Positions 1 through 6,849 of a DNA stretch of 14,499 nt are shown piece by piece. Source of the stretch: CAJBIL01 sp049295655 (lineage in GTDB: Bacteria > Pseudomonadota > Gammaproteobacteria > Burkholderiales > Rhodocyclaceae); NCBI GenBank assembly GCA_049295655.1, contig JBAQRB010000107.1, forward strand, positions 1 through 14,499. The letters are read 5' to 3'. Under the pieces are notes generated by a model. It saw only the letters and a list, made by a program, of their open reading frames with translations, was not told the DNA's origin and made no database searches. Every line of letters begins with the position of its first letter. Position 1 is the first letter of the stretch. Made by a program: the position numbers and the translations under genes.

Positions 1-1255
1 CCAGCAGGCGCTGCAGATTGTTAATCAGGATCGCCTCTTCTTCCGGCTGCGCGTCGTAACCGGCCGCCTTCAACGCCCGTAACGTCGCCGCCAGGCTGCG
101 CGGCAGGTTGAGGTACGAGGCCGAGAGATTTTTCTCACCCGGCGGGTAGTTCCAGAACAGCACGGCGAGCTTCTTTTCGCCGTTCGGCAGGCGCTGCAGG
201 CGTATCAGCTTGAGCGCCTTGGCGACGATGGCGGCGGCCTGTTCGGGGATTACCGCGACCTGCTCGTCGCCTTTACGCGTGCTGCCGGCGACGATGGCGT
301 CGACGATGCCGGCGTATTCGCCCTGCGCGAGGAAGAAGGGAACGTCGGTGAGCGGCACGCCCTGCGGGTCGGCGCGCCAGTCGGCCTCGTCGCCCTTGCG
401 GTAGGAGAGCGCCTGGACGACCGGGATGCCGAGCGCGGCGAGTTCCTGGCGCCGCCCCTCGGGGTCGAGAACGATCTGCATGTTGATCAGCGCGTCGGCG
501 ACGAGCTGGCCGTCGATCTTGAGCAGCGCCGCCTGCGGCCCCATCACCGGGCCGTAATAGGGCAGCGCGACGGCGCCGCCGGCTTCGATGCGCGCGATCA
601 GGTCGTCGATCAGGGCCGTCTGCTCGCTGGCGATGTAGGTCTGGTGCAGCGCGATGGCGATCACCGGTGGGCGCCTGGCCGGGTCGACGCGCTTCCATTT
701 GAAGTAGGCGGCCGGGTCGGCGAAGACGAGGCCGGGGGCACGCGGGTGGTAGATCGCCGCCTTCGGGAAGACGATCGGCGCGGGGATGCGCTCGAGCGCC
801 TGTTTGTCGCGCTGCGCGGCGAGCGTGCGGAAGAAGTTCTCGAAGTTCGGCCGGCTGCCGTTGATGTAGTAGGCGTGCAGGCGTTCGGCGACCGGCCTGG
901 CGAAGCCTTTCGCTTCCGGCCCGTTTTCGTGCAGCCACAGCTGCGGCGCGGTGAGGCCGGGCAATGCCCTGGTCAGGCGGTTGCGCACGAATTCCTGCAG
1001 ATGGTCGCGCGGCGCGTCGAAGAAAACGGCGTCGAAACCCTTGAACACGCCGGCGTCCTGTTCGACCGGCAGCTTCTCGGCCTGTTTGTGTTCGACGCGG
1101 AAACCCTGCGCCGCGCCGATCTCGGCGAGTTTCTGGAACTTGCCGGGCGGTACCGGGCTGGTCGATACGAAAAGCAGGCTGCCGGCGTGCGCCGACGGTC
1201 CGGCGAAGAGGCTCAGCAGCGTGGCCAGGGCGGCAAGAAGGCGCAGCAGGTGCAT
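1..1255 (-). CDS. CobN-family chelatase with signal peptide, probably HmuS-like haem-processing protein (partial, C-terminus outside window)
   Basis: The first 418 residues are visible; family members usually exceed 1,100, so the rest lies left of the window. Reading from ATG 1255, preceded by AAGGA six bases upstream, the protein opens with a signal peptide (MHLLRLLAALATLLSLFAG, then an AHA cleavage site near residue 24). CobN-type features follow: YYINGSRPNFENFF (a degenerate form of the CobN segment rich in G, E and N), PPVIAIALHQTYIASEQTALID, INMQIVLDPEG, LGIPVVQAL, and AVLFWNYPPGEKN leading into a Rossmann-like stretch. True CobN is a cytoplasmic cobaltochelatase subunit. Export plus the position downstream of hemP and a TonB receptor instead suggest the HmuS branch, CobN homologues linked to haem uptake and proposed to remove iron from haem. 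The family call is secure; the haem role is inferred from context. Confidence 0.82.
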   Translation of the reverse strand, partial: MHLLRLLAALATLLSLFAGPSAHAGSLLFVSTSPVPPGKFQKLAEIGAAQGFRVEHKQAEKLPVEQDAGVFKGFDAVFFDAPRDHLQEFVRNRLTRALPGLTAPQLWLHENGPEAKGFARPVAERLHAYYINGSRPNFENFFRTLAAQRDKQALERIPAPIVFPKAAIYHPRAPGLVFADPAAYFKWKRVDPARRPPVIAIALHQTYIASEQTALIDDLIARIEAGGAVALPYYGPVMGPQAALLKIDGQLVADALINMQIVLDPEGRRQELAALGIPVVQALSYRKGDEADWRADPQGVPLTDVPFFLAQGEYAGIVDAIVAGSTRKGDEQVAVIPEQAAAIVAKALKLIRLQRLPNGEKKLAVLFWNYPPGEKNLSASYLNLPRSLAATLRALKAAGYDAQPEEEAILINNLQRLL

Positions 1256-1287
1256 CGGGAATCCTTGAAGACGGTTGCGGGGAGCGT

Positions 1288-1557
1288 TCAATGCAGTGCG
1301 GGGTGTGCGCTGTCGTGTGACGCCGGCTCCGGGTCGTCGGCGATGGCGAAGTGCAGTTGCGTCCACTCGCCCTCCAGGCGCTTGGCGACGCCCTTGAGCA
1401 GCGGCGGGATCTGGCTGTCCGGGTAGGTTTGCAGCAACGCCAGTTCGCGCTGGATCAGCGCCGCCTGCTGCGGGCAGCCGAGGCAGGAAAAACGGGTCAT
1501 CTGCGAAAGCAGCGAAGCCATCAGGGCGGTGGCGTCGGGCAGGTTGGGCGTGGGCAT
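1288..1557 (-). CDS. small uncharacterised CxxC protein inside the haem-uptake operon
   Basis: This is an 89-residue protein starting at ATG 1557, with GAGG about eight bases upstream. It lies between the receptor gene (74-nt gap) and the CobN-like gene (32-nt gap), all on the minus strand, so it is probably co-transcribed. I see no signal peptide or membrane segment. The most distinctive feature is FSCLGCPQQ, with Cys25 and Cys28 forming a single CxxC that could bind a metal, ligate haem or undergo redox. The remainder looks helical (ALIQRELALLQTYPDSQIPPLLKGVAKRLEGEW), and the acidic tail contains three histidines. I do not recognise a named family. Its context suggests a helper in haem or metal handling, which is inference only. 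Confidence 0.6.
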   Translation of the reverse strand: MPTPNLPDATALMASLLSQMTRFSCLGCPQQAALIQRELALLQTYPDSQIPPLLKGVAKRLEGEWTQLHFAIADDPEPASHDSAHPALH

Positions 1558-1577
1558 GGCGGGGCCTCGGGGAAGCG

Positions 1578-1605
1578 GCCGGCGTTTTCCGAAGAAGCCG
1601 CCGGC
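1578..1605 (-). promoter_or_regulatory. intercistronic hairpin between receptor and small CxxC gene
   Basis: GCCGGCG at 1578-1584 pairs perfectly with CGCCGGC at 1599-1605 around a 14-nt loop. It lies between the receptor stop codon (1632) and the next ATG (1557) on the transcribed minus strand. No T-run follows, so it looks like an mRNA-processing or stability hairpin within an operon rather than a full terminator. Confidence 0.35.
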
Positions 1606-1631
1606 GAGGTCAATGTAAACTCGACGTAAAC

Positions 1632-3539
1632 TCAAAAATCCGCGCGCAGCGTGGCGAACAGCGTGCGACCGGATTCGGCGTAGCCGAAGTTCGGCGATTT
1701 TTCCGCGAGGCGCACGTCGGTCAGGTTGTTGATGCCGGCGCGCACGCTGAAGGTCTGGCCGAGCTTCTTGCCGACGCTGGCGTTCCACAGGCGGTAAGCG
1801 GGCAGATTCAGCCCGGCGCTGGTTTGCGATCCGGTGTGCTCCAGACCGGCGCGGGCGCTCCAGCCGTCGCCGACGCGCCAGTCGAGGCGCGAGGCGAGCG
1901 CCGTTTGCGGACGGTCTTCGAGCGCCTTGCCCGTTGCCTTGTCCTTCGTCCTGAGCAAGGTCAGGTCCGTGTTCCACGCCAGATTCCGGGCGATGTCCCA
2001 GGTCAAGCCGGTTTCGAAGCCGCTGATGCTGGCCTGGCTGACGTTGTCGTAGAGATAGGTGCGGCGGATGCCGGGGCCGGTGCCGATCAGGCGATAGGTG
2101 ATCAGGTCTTTGAGCTCGGTGTGGAAGAGCGTGCCGCGTACGGCGAGCGGACCGCGTTTCCAGTCGGCGCCGATTTCGAGCGAGTCGGACTTTTCGGGCT
2201 TGATGTTGGCGTTGCCCATGAAGGTATGCGGGCCTTCGGCGCCGACGTAACTCGGGGAGATCTGCTTCAGGGTCGGCGCCTTGAAGGCGTGGCCATAGCC
2301 GCCCTTGACCACCAGTTCGGGGGTCGCCTCCCAGACCAGGTAGGCGCGCGGGCTGGTTTCGCTGCCGAAGATTTCGTGATGGTCGGTACGCAAACCGGTG
2401 GTCAGCGAGAGCTTGTCGGCGAGGAAAAACTCGTCTTGCACGAACAGGGCCTTGTGCTTGGCACTGTCCTCTCCGCCGATCAGGCCGTTGTTTTTCAGCG
2501 TTTCTTCACGGAATTCTCCCCCCACCGTCAGTAGATGGCCGCCCAGTTTGATGCCGGCAAAGCCGTCGATCACCGCATCGCTGATGGTCTGCGGGCGGGT
2601 CGCGGTAACGCCGCTGGTGCGTGTGTTGGTGATGTCGATTTCGCTGCGGTAGGCGCGCACCTGGCTGCGCCAGCCGTCGAATTCGCCGCGCCAGGCGAGG
2701 CTGCCTTGCGAGCGCTTGATGTTGTAGCGGTTTTCGTACTGGCGGATGACGCCCGAGGTCGTCACGTCGTTGTAGAAGCGCTCCTCGCGGCCATCGTTCC
2801 AGCTGGCTTCGAGGCTTTGCCGGTCACTCAGCTTGAGCGTCGCGCCGAGGCCGGCGCTGTTCGCCTTGCTGCCTTCGATTTCGGAGTAGCGGCGATCTTC
2901 TTTTTCCGGAATCGCCGACTTGTTCGCCGTTTCGGCGTTGAAGCGCAGCGACAGACTCTCGCCGACCGGGCCGGCGGCGAACAGCGAGGCGCGCTGGCCG
3001 TCGCCGCCGTCGCCGCTCGTCACGTTGCTGCCGGAAAGCATCGCCGAGCCGATCCAGCGGTCCTTCGGCTGCCGGGTGATCAGGTTGATGACGCCGCCCA
3101 GCGCTTCCGAACCGTACAGGGTGGACATCGGCCCGCGGATGATCTCGACGCGCTCGATGGCCGAGATCGGCAACCAGCCGTACTGGTAGTCGGAATGGCC
3201 GACCACGTCGTCGGAGGGCGAAATCCGCCGTCCGTCGATCAGCGTCAGCGTGTGCCTGCCTTCCAGTCCGCGCAGGGCGATCGTCTTGCGACCGCCGACC
3301 TGGCGCGGCGAGAGCGTCATCCCCGGCGTGCCGCGTACGGCGTCGAGCAGGTCGGCGGCGTTGCGGGTTTCCAGCTCCTCGCGCGTGATGACGGTGATCG
3401 AAGCCGGCGCAGTGCGGGTATCGTGTTCGGACATCGTGGCGGTCACCACCATGTCCTTCAGCGTCGCCTCGTTCGCCGCGACCGTGTTGCAGAGCGCGGC
3501 GACGAGCAGGGCCAGGCTTCGTTTTCTGAATAGGTGCAT
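1632..3539 (-). CDS. TonB-dependent outer-membrane receptor, probably haem/haemoprotein receptor (HmuR-like)
   Basis: This 635-residue outer-membrane gated channel is driven by TonB/ExbBD. ATG 3539 was chosen because GGAGG lies eight bases upstream; the frame stays open five codons further, to a TTG. A signal peptide (MHLFRKRSLALLVAALCNTVAA) precedes a TonB-box-like DMVVTAT. The plug domain follows (SITVITREELE, LDAVRGTPGM, LRGLEGRHTLTLIDGRR, IERVEIIRGPMSTLYGSEALGGVINLIT), then the 22-strand barrel, which ends in FATLRADF with the usual terminal Phe. FKAPTLKQ and NANIKPEKS correspond to the FRAP and NPNL boxes of haem/BtuB-type receptors, with a His (GPHTF) between them where haem receptors carry one. 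Placement behind hemP and before a CobN-like chelatase gene favours haem; a cobalamin or siderophore substrate cannot be excluded from sequence alone. Confidence 0.88.
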   Translation of the reverse strand: MHLFRKRSLALLVAALCNTVAANEATLKDMVVTATMSEHDTRTAPASITVITREELETRNAADLLDAVRGTPGMTLSPRQVGGRKTIALRGLEGRHTLTLIDGRRISPSDDVVGHSDYQYGWLPISAIERVEIIRGPMSTLYGSEALGGVINLITRQPKDRWIGSAMLSGSNVTSGDGGDGQRASLFAAGPVGESLSLRFNAETANKSAIPEKEDRRYSEIEGSKANSAGLGATLKLSDRQSLEASWNDGREERFYNDVTTSGVIRQYENRYNIKRSQGSLAWRGEFDGWRSQVRAYRSEIDITNTRTSGVTATRPQTISDAVIDGFAGIKLGGHLLTVGGEFREETLKNNGLIGGEDSAKHKALFVQDEFFLADKLSLTTGLRTDHHEIFGSETSPRAYLVWEATPELVVKGGYGHAFKAPTLKQISPSYVGAEGPHTFMGNANIKPEKSDSLEIGADWKRGPLAVRGTLFHTELKDLITYRLIGTGPGIRRTYLYDNVSQASISGFETGLTWDIARNLAWNTDLTLLRTKDKATGKALEDRPQTALASRLDWRVGDGWSARAGLEHTGSQTSAGLNLPAYRLWNASVGKKLGQTFSVRAGINNLTDVRLAEKSPNFGYAESGRTLFATLRADF

Positions 3540-3551
3540 CTTTCCAGCCTC

Positions 3552-3575
3552 CAAGAAATGAATCGTGATTTCTTG
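3552..3575 (-). promoter_or_regulatory. perfect inverted repeat abutting the receptor ribosome-binding site
   Basis: On the minus strand, CAAGAAAT, an 8-nt spacer and ATTTCTTG form an 8-bp perfect inverted repeat. Its last base is the first G of the GGAGG Shine-Dalgarno (3548-3552) of the receptor gene. It could be a leader-RNA hairpin affecting initiation or a protein-binding palindrome. It lies in the 227-nt leader between hemP and the receptor gene. Confidence 0.4.
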
Positions 3576-3766
3576 CTGGCTGGGTGACGCGATGCGCGCT
3601 GTCCTGGCTGGCTTGTTGTGAGTTGCTCGTTGCCCGGCGTTTTTCCCGCTTTCGCCCGGCAGTCCGCTGCGAAAAAGCGGCGACAGGCGGCAGGCGGGGC
3701 GCCGGAGAAAGGACGAAGGAAACCGGGCGCGAGGAAACAGGGTGCGAGAAAGCGCCGTGCGGGCGA

Positions 3767-3943
3767 TTACTTGGTCAGGATCAGCTTGTTTTCGCGCGTC
3801 ACGCGCAAGGTGTAGCGCTGGCCGCTGTGGTCGATTTCAATGGTGCGCTGGCCGAGCAGGAGTTGCTGGCTGTCGATGCGCAGTGCTGCGTCGGCAGTTC
3901 GCGCGATGGCTGGCGGTTCGGGCTGCGGCTTTCTGGCGTCCAT
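3767..3943 (-). CDS. hemP: hemin uptake protein HemP
   Basis: This 58-residue protein starts at ATG 3943 and stops at TAA 3767-3769. The second half carries the HemP signature: LLLGQRTIEIDHSGQRYTL, then RVTRENKLILTK at the C-terminus. The first 20 residues are a variable Pro/Ala-rich leader. HemP is a short conserved protein encoded at the head of haem-uptake operons in proteobacteria; in some betaproteobacteria it acts as an iron-responsive activator of the haem receptor gene. It is the first gene behind a Fur-box promoter and 227 nt upstream of the receptor. The Shine-Dalgarno is weak (an A-rich AAAAGAA about 10 bases upstream), so initiation efficiency is uncertain. Confidence 0.9.
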   Translation of the reverse strand: MDARKPQPEPPAIARTADAALRIDSQQLLLGQRTIEIDHSGQRYTLRVTRENKLILTK

Positions 3944-3960
3944 GGGGTTGTATTCTTTTC

Positions 3961-3980
3961 GAAATGAGAACGATTCGCAT
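3961..3980 (-). promoter_or_regulatory. Fur box of the hemP operon
   Basis: An imperfect palindrome centred at 3972, ATGnGAAnnnTTCnCAT over 3964-3980, matches the classic Fur-box style (compare GATAATGATAATCATTATC). It overlaps the edge of the predicted -10 element and lies just upstream of hemP, as expected for repression by Fe-Fur when iron is plentiful. Confidence 0.75.
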
Positions 3981-4007
3981 CGTAGTCGGGATTTGGGCGG
4001 GCGTCAA
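3979..4007 (-). promoter_or_regulatory. sigma-70 promoter of the hemP/haem-uptake operon
   Basis: On the minus strand, TTGACG (4007-4002) is followed by a 17-nt spacer and TACGAT (3984-3979). That is five of six and four of six matches to the consensus with ideal spacing. The Fur box begins at the downstream end of the -10, so bound Fur would occlude RNA polymerase. Confidence 0.6.
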
Positions 4008-4065
4008 CGCCTGTCTTGACGTTGTAATGCGTGTCGACGAGGTGAATGGAGTGCCCTGACAGCGG

Positions 4066-4071
4066 TATAAT
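4066..4071 (+). promoter_or_regulatory. -10 element for ppa
   Basis: A perfect TATAAT lies 32 bases before the ppa start. I see no good -35 at 16-18 bp spacing (TGAATG at 17), so the promoter may depend on other contacts. It is divergent from the hemP promoter. Confidence 0.45.
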
Positions 4072-4103
4072 TACGCCTTTCGCAACTCGTAGAGAGATAA
4101 AAA

Positions 4104-4652
4104 ATGGGCCTCGATCGCGTCCCCTCCGGCAAGTCACTCCCCAACGATTTCAACGTCGTCATCGAGATTCCGATGCACGCCGATCCGGTCAAGTACGAAG
4201 TTGACAAGGAAAGCGGCGCAATTTTCGTCGATCGTTTCATGTCGACCGCCATGCACTATCCGTGCAATTACGGCTACATCCCGCACACCATCGCTGGCGA
4301 CGGCGACCCGGTCGATGTGCTGGTCATCTCGCAATTCGCCCTGCCGCCGGGTGTTGTCGTGCGCTGCCGTCCGATCGGCATGCTGGCGATGACCGACGAA
4401 GCCGGTGAAGATGCCAAGGTGCTCGCCGTCCCGGTCGACAAGCTGACGCCGATGTACCACAGCAAGGAATCGCACCGCGATTTCCCGCAGATCATGCTCG
4501 ACCAGATTTCGCACTTCTTCGAGCACTACAAGGATCTCGAGCCGGGCAAGTTCGTCAAGACCAAGGGCTGGTTCGGTCCCGAAGAAGCCAAGAATGAAAT
4601 CATGGAAGGCGTCGCGCGTTTCGCGGATGCAGCGGAAAAGCCGAACTACTGA
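4104..4652 (+). CDS. ppa: inorganic pyrophosphatase (family I)
   Basis: This is a 182-residue cytoplasmic enzyme that hydrolyses pyrophosphate to two phosphates and so pulls biosynthetic reactions forward. The family I signature DGDPVDV (residues 66-72, with Asp66, Asp68 and Asp71 as metal ligands) is intact. MHYPCNYGYIP precedes it, and the substrate-binding YHSKESHRDFPQ and FVKTKGW segments follow. Length and start fit the bacterial hexameric type. AGAGAG lies eight or nine bases before ATG. The gene is monocistronic: it has its own TATAAT and is followed 30 bases later by a rho-independent terminator. Confidence 0.97.
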   Translation: MGLDRVPSGKSLPNDFNVVIEIPMHADPVKYEVDKESGAIFVDRFMSTAMHYPCNYGYIPHTIAGDGDPVDVLVISQFALPPGVVVRCRPIGMLAMTDEAGEDAKVLAVPVDKLTPMYHSKESHRDFPQIMLDQISHFFEHYKDLEPGKFVKTKGWFGPEEAKNEIMEGVARFADAAEKPNY

Positions 4653-4682
4653 TCGGCCGCGTTTTCGTTGGACTGACCAGCA

Positions 4683-4704
4683 GGGGCGCGCGAGCGCCCC
4701 TTTT
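4683..4704 (+). terminator. rho-independent terminator of ppa
   Basis: GGGGCGC (4683-4689), a 4-nt loop and GCGCCCC (4694-4700) form a 7-bp perfect GC stem followed by TTTT. It lies 30 bases past the ppa stop codon. Confidence 0.85.
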
Positions 4705-4767
4705 CCGTAGGGATTCATCCCGTCGCACTTGCCTTGCACTGTTTTGCGCTACGTTTAGGGTTGGCCC

Positions 4768-6378
4768 ATGTCTCTGAAGATTGCGATTGCCCAGATCAAT
4801 GCCACGGTCGGCGACCTTGCCGGTAACGCGGCGCGTATCGTCGATTTCGCCGAACGCGCCAGGGCGCAAGGCGCGGACCTTCTGCTGACGCCCGAGCTGG
4901 CACTGTGCGGCTATCCGCCGGAAGACCTCTTGCTGCGCCCCGATTTCTACGCGGCCTGCGAGACCGAACTCGATGCGCTGGCGGCAAAGCTGCAGGGCAT
5001 CGCCGTCCTGGTCGGTCACCCCGAGCAAAGGGGCGGGCGGCGTTACAACGCGGCGACGCTGATCGACAATGGCCGGCGCGTGCTGACCTATTACAAGCAC
5101 CGTCTGCCCAATTACGAGGTCTTCGACGAGGAGCGCTATTTCGACTCCGGCACGCAGCCCTGCGTCGTCACGCTCAAGGGCGTGCGCTGCGGCGTCAATA
5201 TCTGTGCCGATGTCTGGGAGGCCGGTGCGGCCGATCAGGCGCGCGAAGCGGGGGCCCAACTGTTGCTGGTGCTCAACGCGTCGCCCTACCACCTGGGCAA
5301 ACAGGAACGGCGCACCGCCGTGCTGCGCGAGCGCGTTGCGGCCACCGGCTTGCCGGTGATCTACGCCAACCTGGTCGGCGGGCAGGACGAACTGGTTTTC
5401 GACGGCGCTTCGTTCGCGCTCGATGCCAGCGGCAAGGTGTGCTGCCAGCTAGCGCAGTTCGATGAGGCGCTGGGCATCGTCGAGTTCGCCGGCGGCCAGA
5501 TCCTGCCTGGCGCCATCGCGCTGCCGCAAGGACAGGAAGCCGAGGTCTATCAGGCGCTCGTCGTCGGCGTTCGCGACTACCTGGGCAAGAACGGCTTCCC
5601 AGGCGCGATCATCGGCCTGTCGGGCGGCATCGATTCGGCGCTGACCCTGTGCATCGCCGTCGACGCGCTCGGCGCCGACAGGGTGCGCGCCGTGATGATG
5701 CCTTCGCCCTATACCGCCCAGATCAGCCTCGACGATTCGCGCGAGATGGTCCGCCGGCTCGGCGTGCGCTACGACGAGATCGCCATCGCGCCGGCGATGG
5801 ACACCTTTGCCGGCATGCTCGACAAGGAGTTCGCCGGGCTGCCGCCCGATACCACCGAGGAGAACCTGCAGGCGCGCATCCGCGGCATGATCCTGATGGC
5901 GCTCTCCAACAAGAGCGGCTCGCTGGTGCTGACCACCGGCAACAAGTCGGAGATGGCGGTCGGCTACTGCACGCTGTACGGCGACATGGCCGGCGGCTTC
6001 GCGGTGATCAAGGACATCGCCAAGACGCTGGTCTATCGCCTGTCGCACTGGCGCAACACGGTTTCGCCGGCGATTCCCGAGCGCATCATCACGCGCCCGC
6101 CGTCGGCCGAACTGAAGCCCGACCAGACCGACCAGGACAGCCTGCCGCCCTACGAGGTGCTCGACGCGATCATCGAGGCCTACATGGAAAACGACCTTTC
6201 TCCGCGCGAGATCATCGCTCGGGGCTATCCCGAAGCCGACGTGCGGCGCGTCGTTCATCTGCTCAAGATCAGCGAATACAAGCGGCGCCAGTCGCCGGTC
6301 GGGATTCGCGTGACGCAGCGGGGTTTCGGCAAGGACTGGCGCTACCCGATCACCAACCGTTATCGCGATGCCTATTGA
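4768..6378 (+). CDS. nadE: glutamine-dependent NAD+ synthetase
   Basis: This is a 536-residue two-domain enzyme converting nicotinic-acid adenine dinucleotide, ATP and glutamine to NAD+. The N-terminal nitrilase-type glutaminase domain has its triad at Glu43 (TPELALCGYPPED), Lys110 (YYKHRLPNY) and Cys146 (GVNICADVWE). The C-terminal synthetase domain has the P-loop-like SGGIDS (residues 285-290), SNKSGSLVLTTGNKSE and YCTLYGDMAGGF. Size fits the fused bacterial form, so ammonia can be channelled from glutamine. The start ATG 4768 has only a weak AGGG about nine bases upstream, but the MSLKIAIAQINATVGD opening is typical of the family. glnB follows 71 bases downstream; pairing of nadE and glnB recurs in betaproteobacteria. 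Confidence 0.97.
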   Translation: MSLKIAIAQINATVGDLAGNAARIVDFAERARAQGADLLLTPELALCGYPPEDLLLRPDFYAACETELDALAAKLQGIAVLVGHPEQRGGRRYNAATLIDNGRRVLTYYKHRLPNYEVFDEERYFDSGTQPCVVTLKGVRCGVNICADVWEAGAADQAREAGAQLLLVLNASPYHLGKQERRTAVLRERVAATGLPVIYANLVGGQDELVFDGASFALDASGKVCCQLAQFDEALGIVEFAGGQILPGAIALPQGQEAEVYQALVVGVRDYLGKNGFPGAIIGLSGGIDSALTLCIAVDALGADRVRAVMMPSPYTAQISLDDSREMVRRLGVRYDEIAIAPAMDTFAGMLDKEFAGLPPDTTEENLQARIRGMILMALSNKSGSLVLTTGNKSEMAVGYCTLYGDMAGGFAVIKDIAKTLVYRLSHWRNTVSPAIPERIITRPPSAELKPDQTDQDSLPPYEVLDAIIEAYMENDLSPREIIARGYPEADVRRVVHLLKISEYKRRQSPVGIRVTQRGFGKDWRYPITNRYRDAY

Positions 6379-6387
6379 TTACATTCG

Positions 6388-6405
6388 GGGCGTTTTCTGA
6401 CGCCC
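6388..6405 (+). promoter_or_regulatory. weak hairpin in the nadE-glnB gap
   Basis: GGGCGT (6388-6393) pairs with ACGCCC (6400-6405) around a 6-nt loop, nine bases after the nadE stop codon and followed only by GATTTC. It is too short and U-poor for a confident terminator; an attenuating or stabilising role is possible. Confidence 0.3.
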
Positions 6406-6449
6406 GATTTCTGTTACGCTTTGCCAAAAATTTTTTGGAGGAAAAAAAG

Positions 6450-6788
6450 ATGAAGAAGATCGAAGCGGTGATCAAGCCGTTCAAGCTCGACGAAGTGCGC
6501 GAGGCACTGTCCGAAGTGGGGGTGACCGGGCTGACCGTCACCGAAGTCAGGGGCTTCGGCCGCCAGAAGGGGCATACCGAGCTGTATCGCGGCGCCGAAT
6601 ACGTCGTCGACTTCCTGCCCAAGGTGAAGGTCGAAATCGTCGTCGCCGACGATGCCGTCGATGGCGCCATCGAAGCGATCATCAAGGCCGCGCGCACCGG
6701 AAAGATCGGCGACGGCAAGATCTTCGTCACCTCGGTCGAGCAGATCGTCCGCATCCGCACCGGCGAAACCAACGAAGCGGCGATTTGA
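6450..6788 (+). CDS. glnB: nitrogen regulatory protein PII
   Basis: This 112-residue trimeric signalling protein senses 2-oxoglutarate, ATP/ADP and, through uridylylation, glutamine. It controls glutamine synthetase adenylylation and the NtrB/NtrC response. Nearly every PII landmark is present: MKKIEAVIKPFKLDEVREAL at the start, the T-loop GFGRQKGHTELYRGAEY with the uridylylated Tyr51, KVEIVV, the B-loop TGKIGDGKIFV, and the C-loop RIRTGE. A clear GGAGG lies about ten bases before ATG 6450. GlnB is favoured over GlnK because no amtB ammonium-transporter gene adjoins it and the protein resembles enteric GlnB closely. It ends in a strong terminator. Confidence 0.96.
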   Translation: MKKIEAVIKPFKLDEVREALSEVGVTGLTVTEVRGFGRQKGHTELYRGAEYVVDFLPKVKVEIVVADDAVDGAIEAIIKAARTGKIGDGKIFVTSVEQIVRIRTGETNEAAI

Positions 6789-6808
6789 TCGCACTGAACC
6801 ACAAATCG

Positions 6809-6849
6809 AACGGCCCGCAATGTGATGCATTGCGGGCCGTTTGTCTTTT
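6809..6849 (+). terminator. strong rho-independent terminator of glnB
   Basis: A 14-bp perfect stem (AACGGCCCGCAATG at 6809-6822 with its complement at 6828-6841) closes on a 5-nt loop and is followed by a T-rich tail (TTGTCTTTT). It starts 21 bases past the glnB stop and marks the end of the housekeeping block. Confidence 0.92.

Noticed and set aside
273..938. Long minus-strand open frame opposite the CobN-like gene region
   Set aside because: Arg/Pro-rich shadow of the true minus-strand frame that encodes the CobN-like protein.
2535..3533. 332-codon plus-strand open frame
   Set aside because: Antisense shadow of the TonB-dependent receptor gene; Ala/Arg-rich with no family features.
1..3539. 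Cobalamin uptake/synthesis operon (btuB plus cobN)
   Set aside because: hemP and a Fur box head the operon, no cobalamin riboswitch is apparent in the leader, and the CobN-like protein has an export signal; haem uptake fits better.
5649..6449. Plus-strand frame upstream of and continuous with glnB
   Set aside because: The N-terminal part is an out-of-frame reading of nadE; the real glnB start is ATG 6450 with GGAGG.
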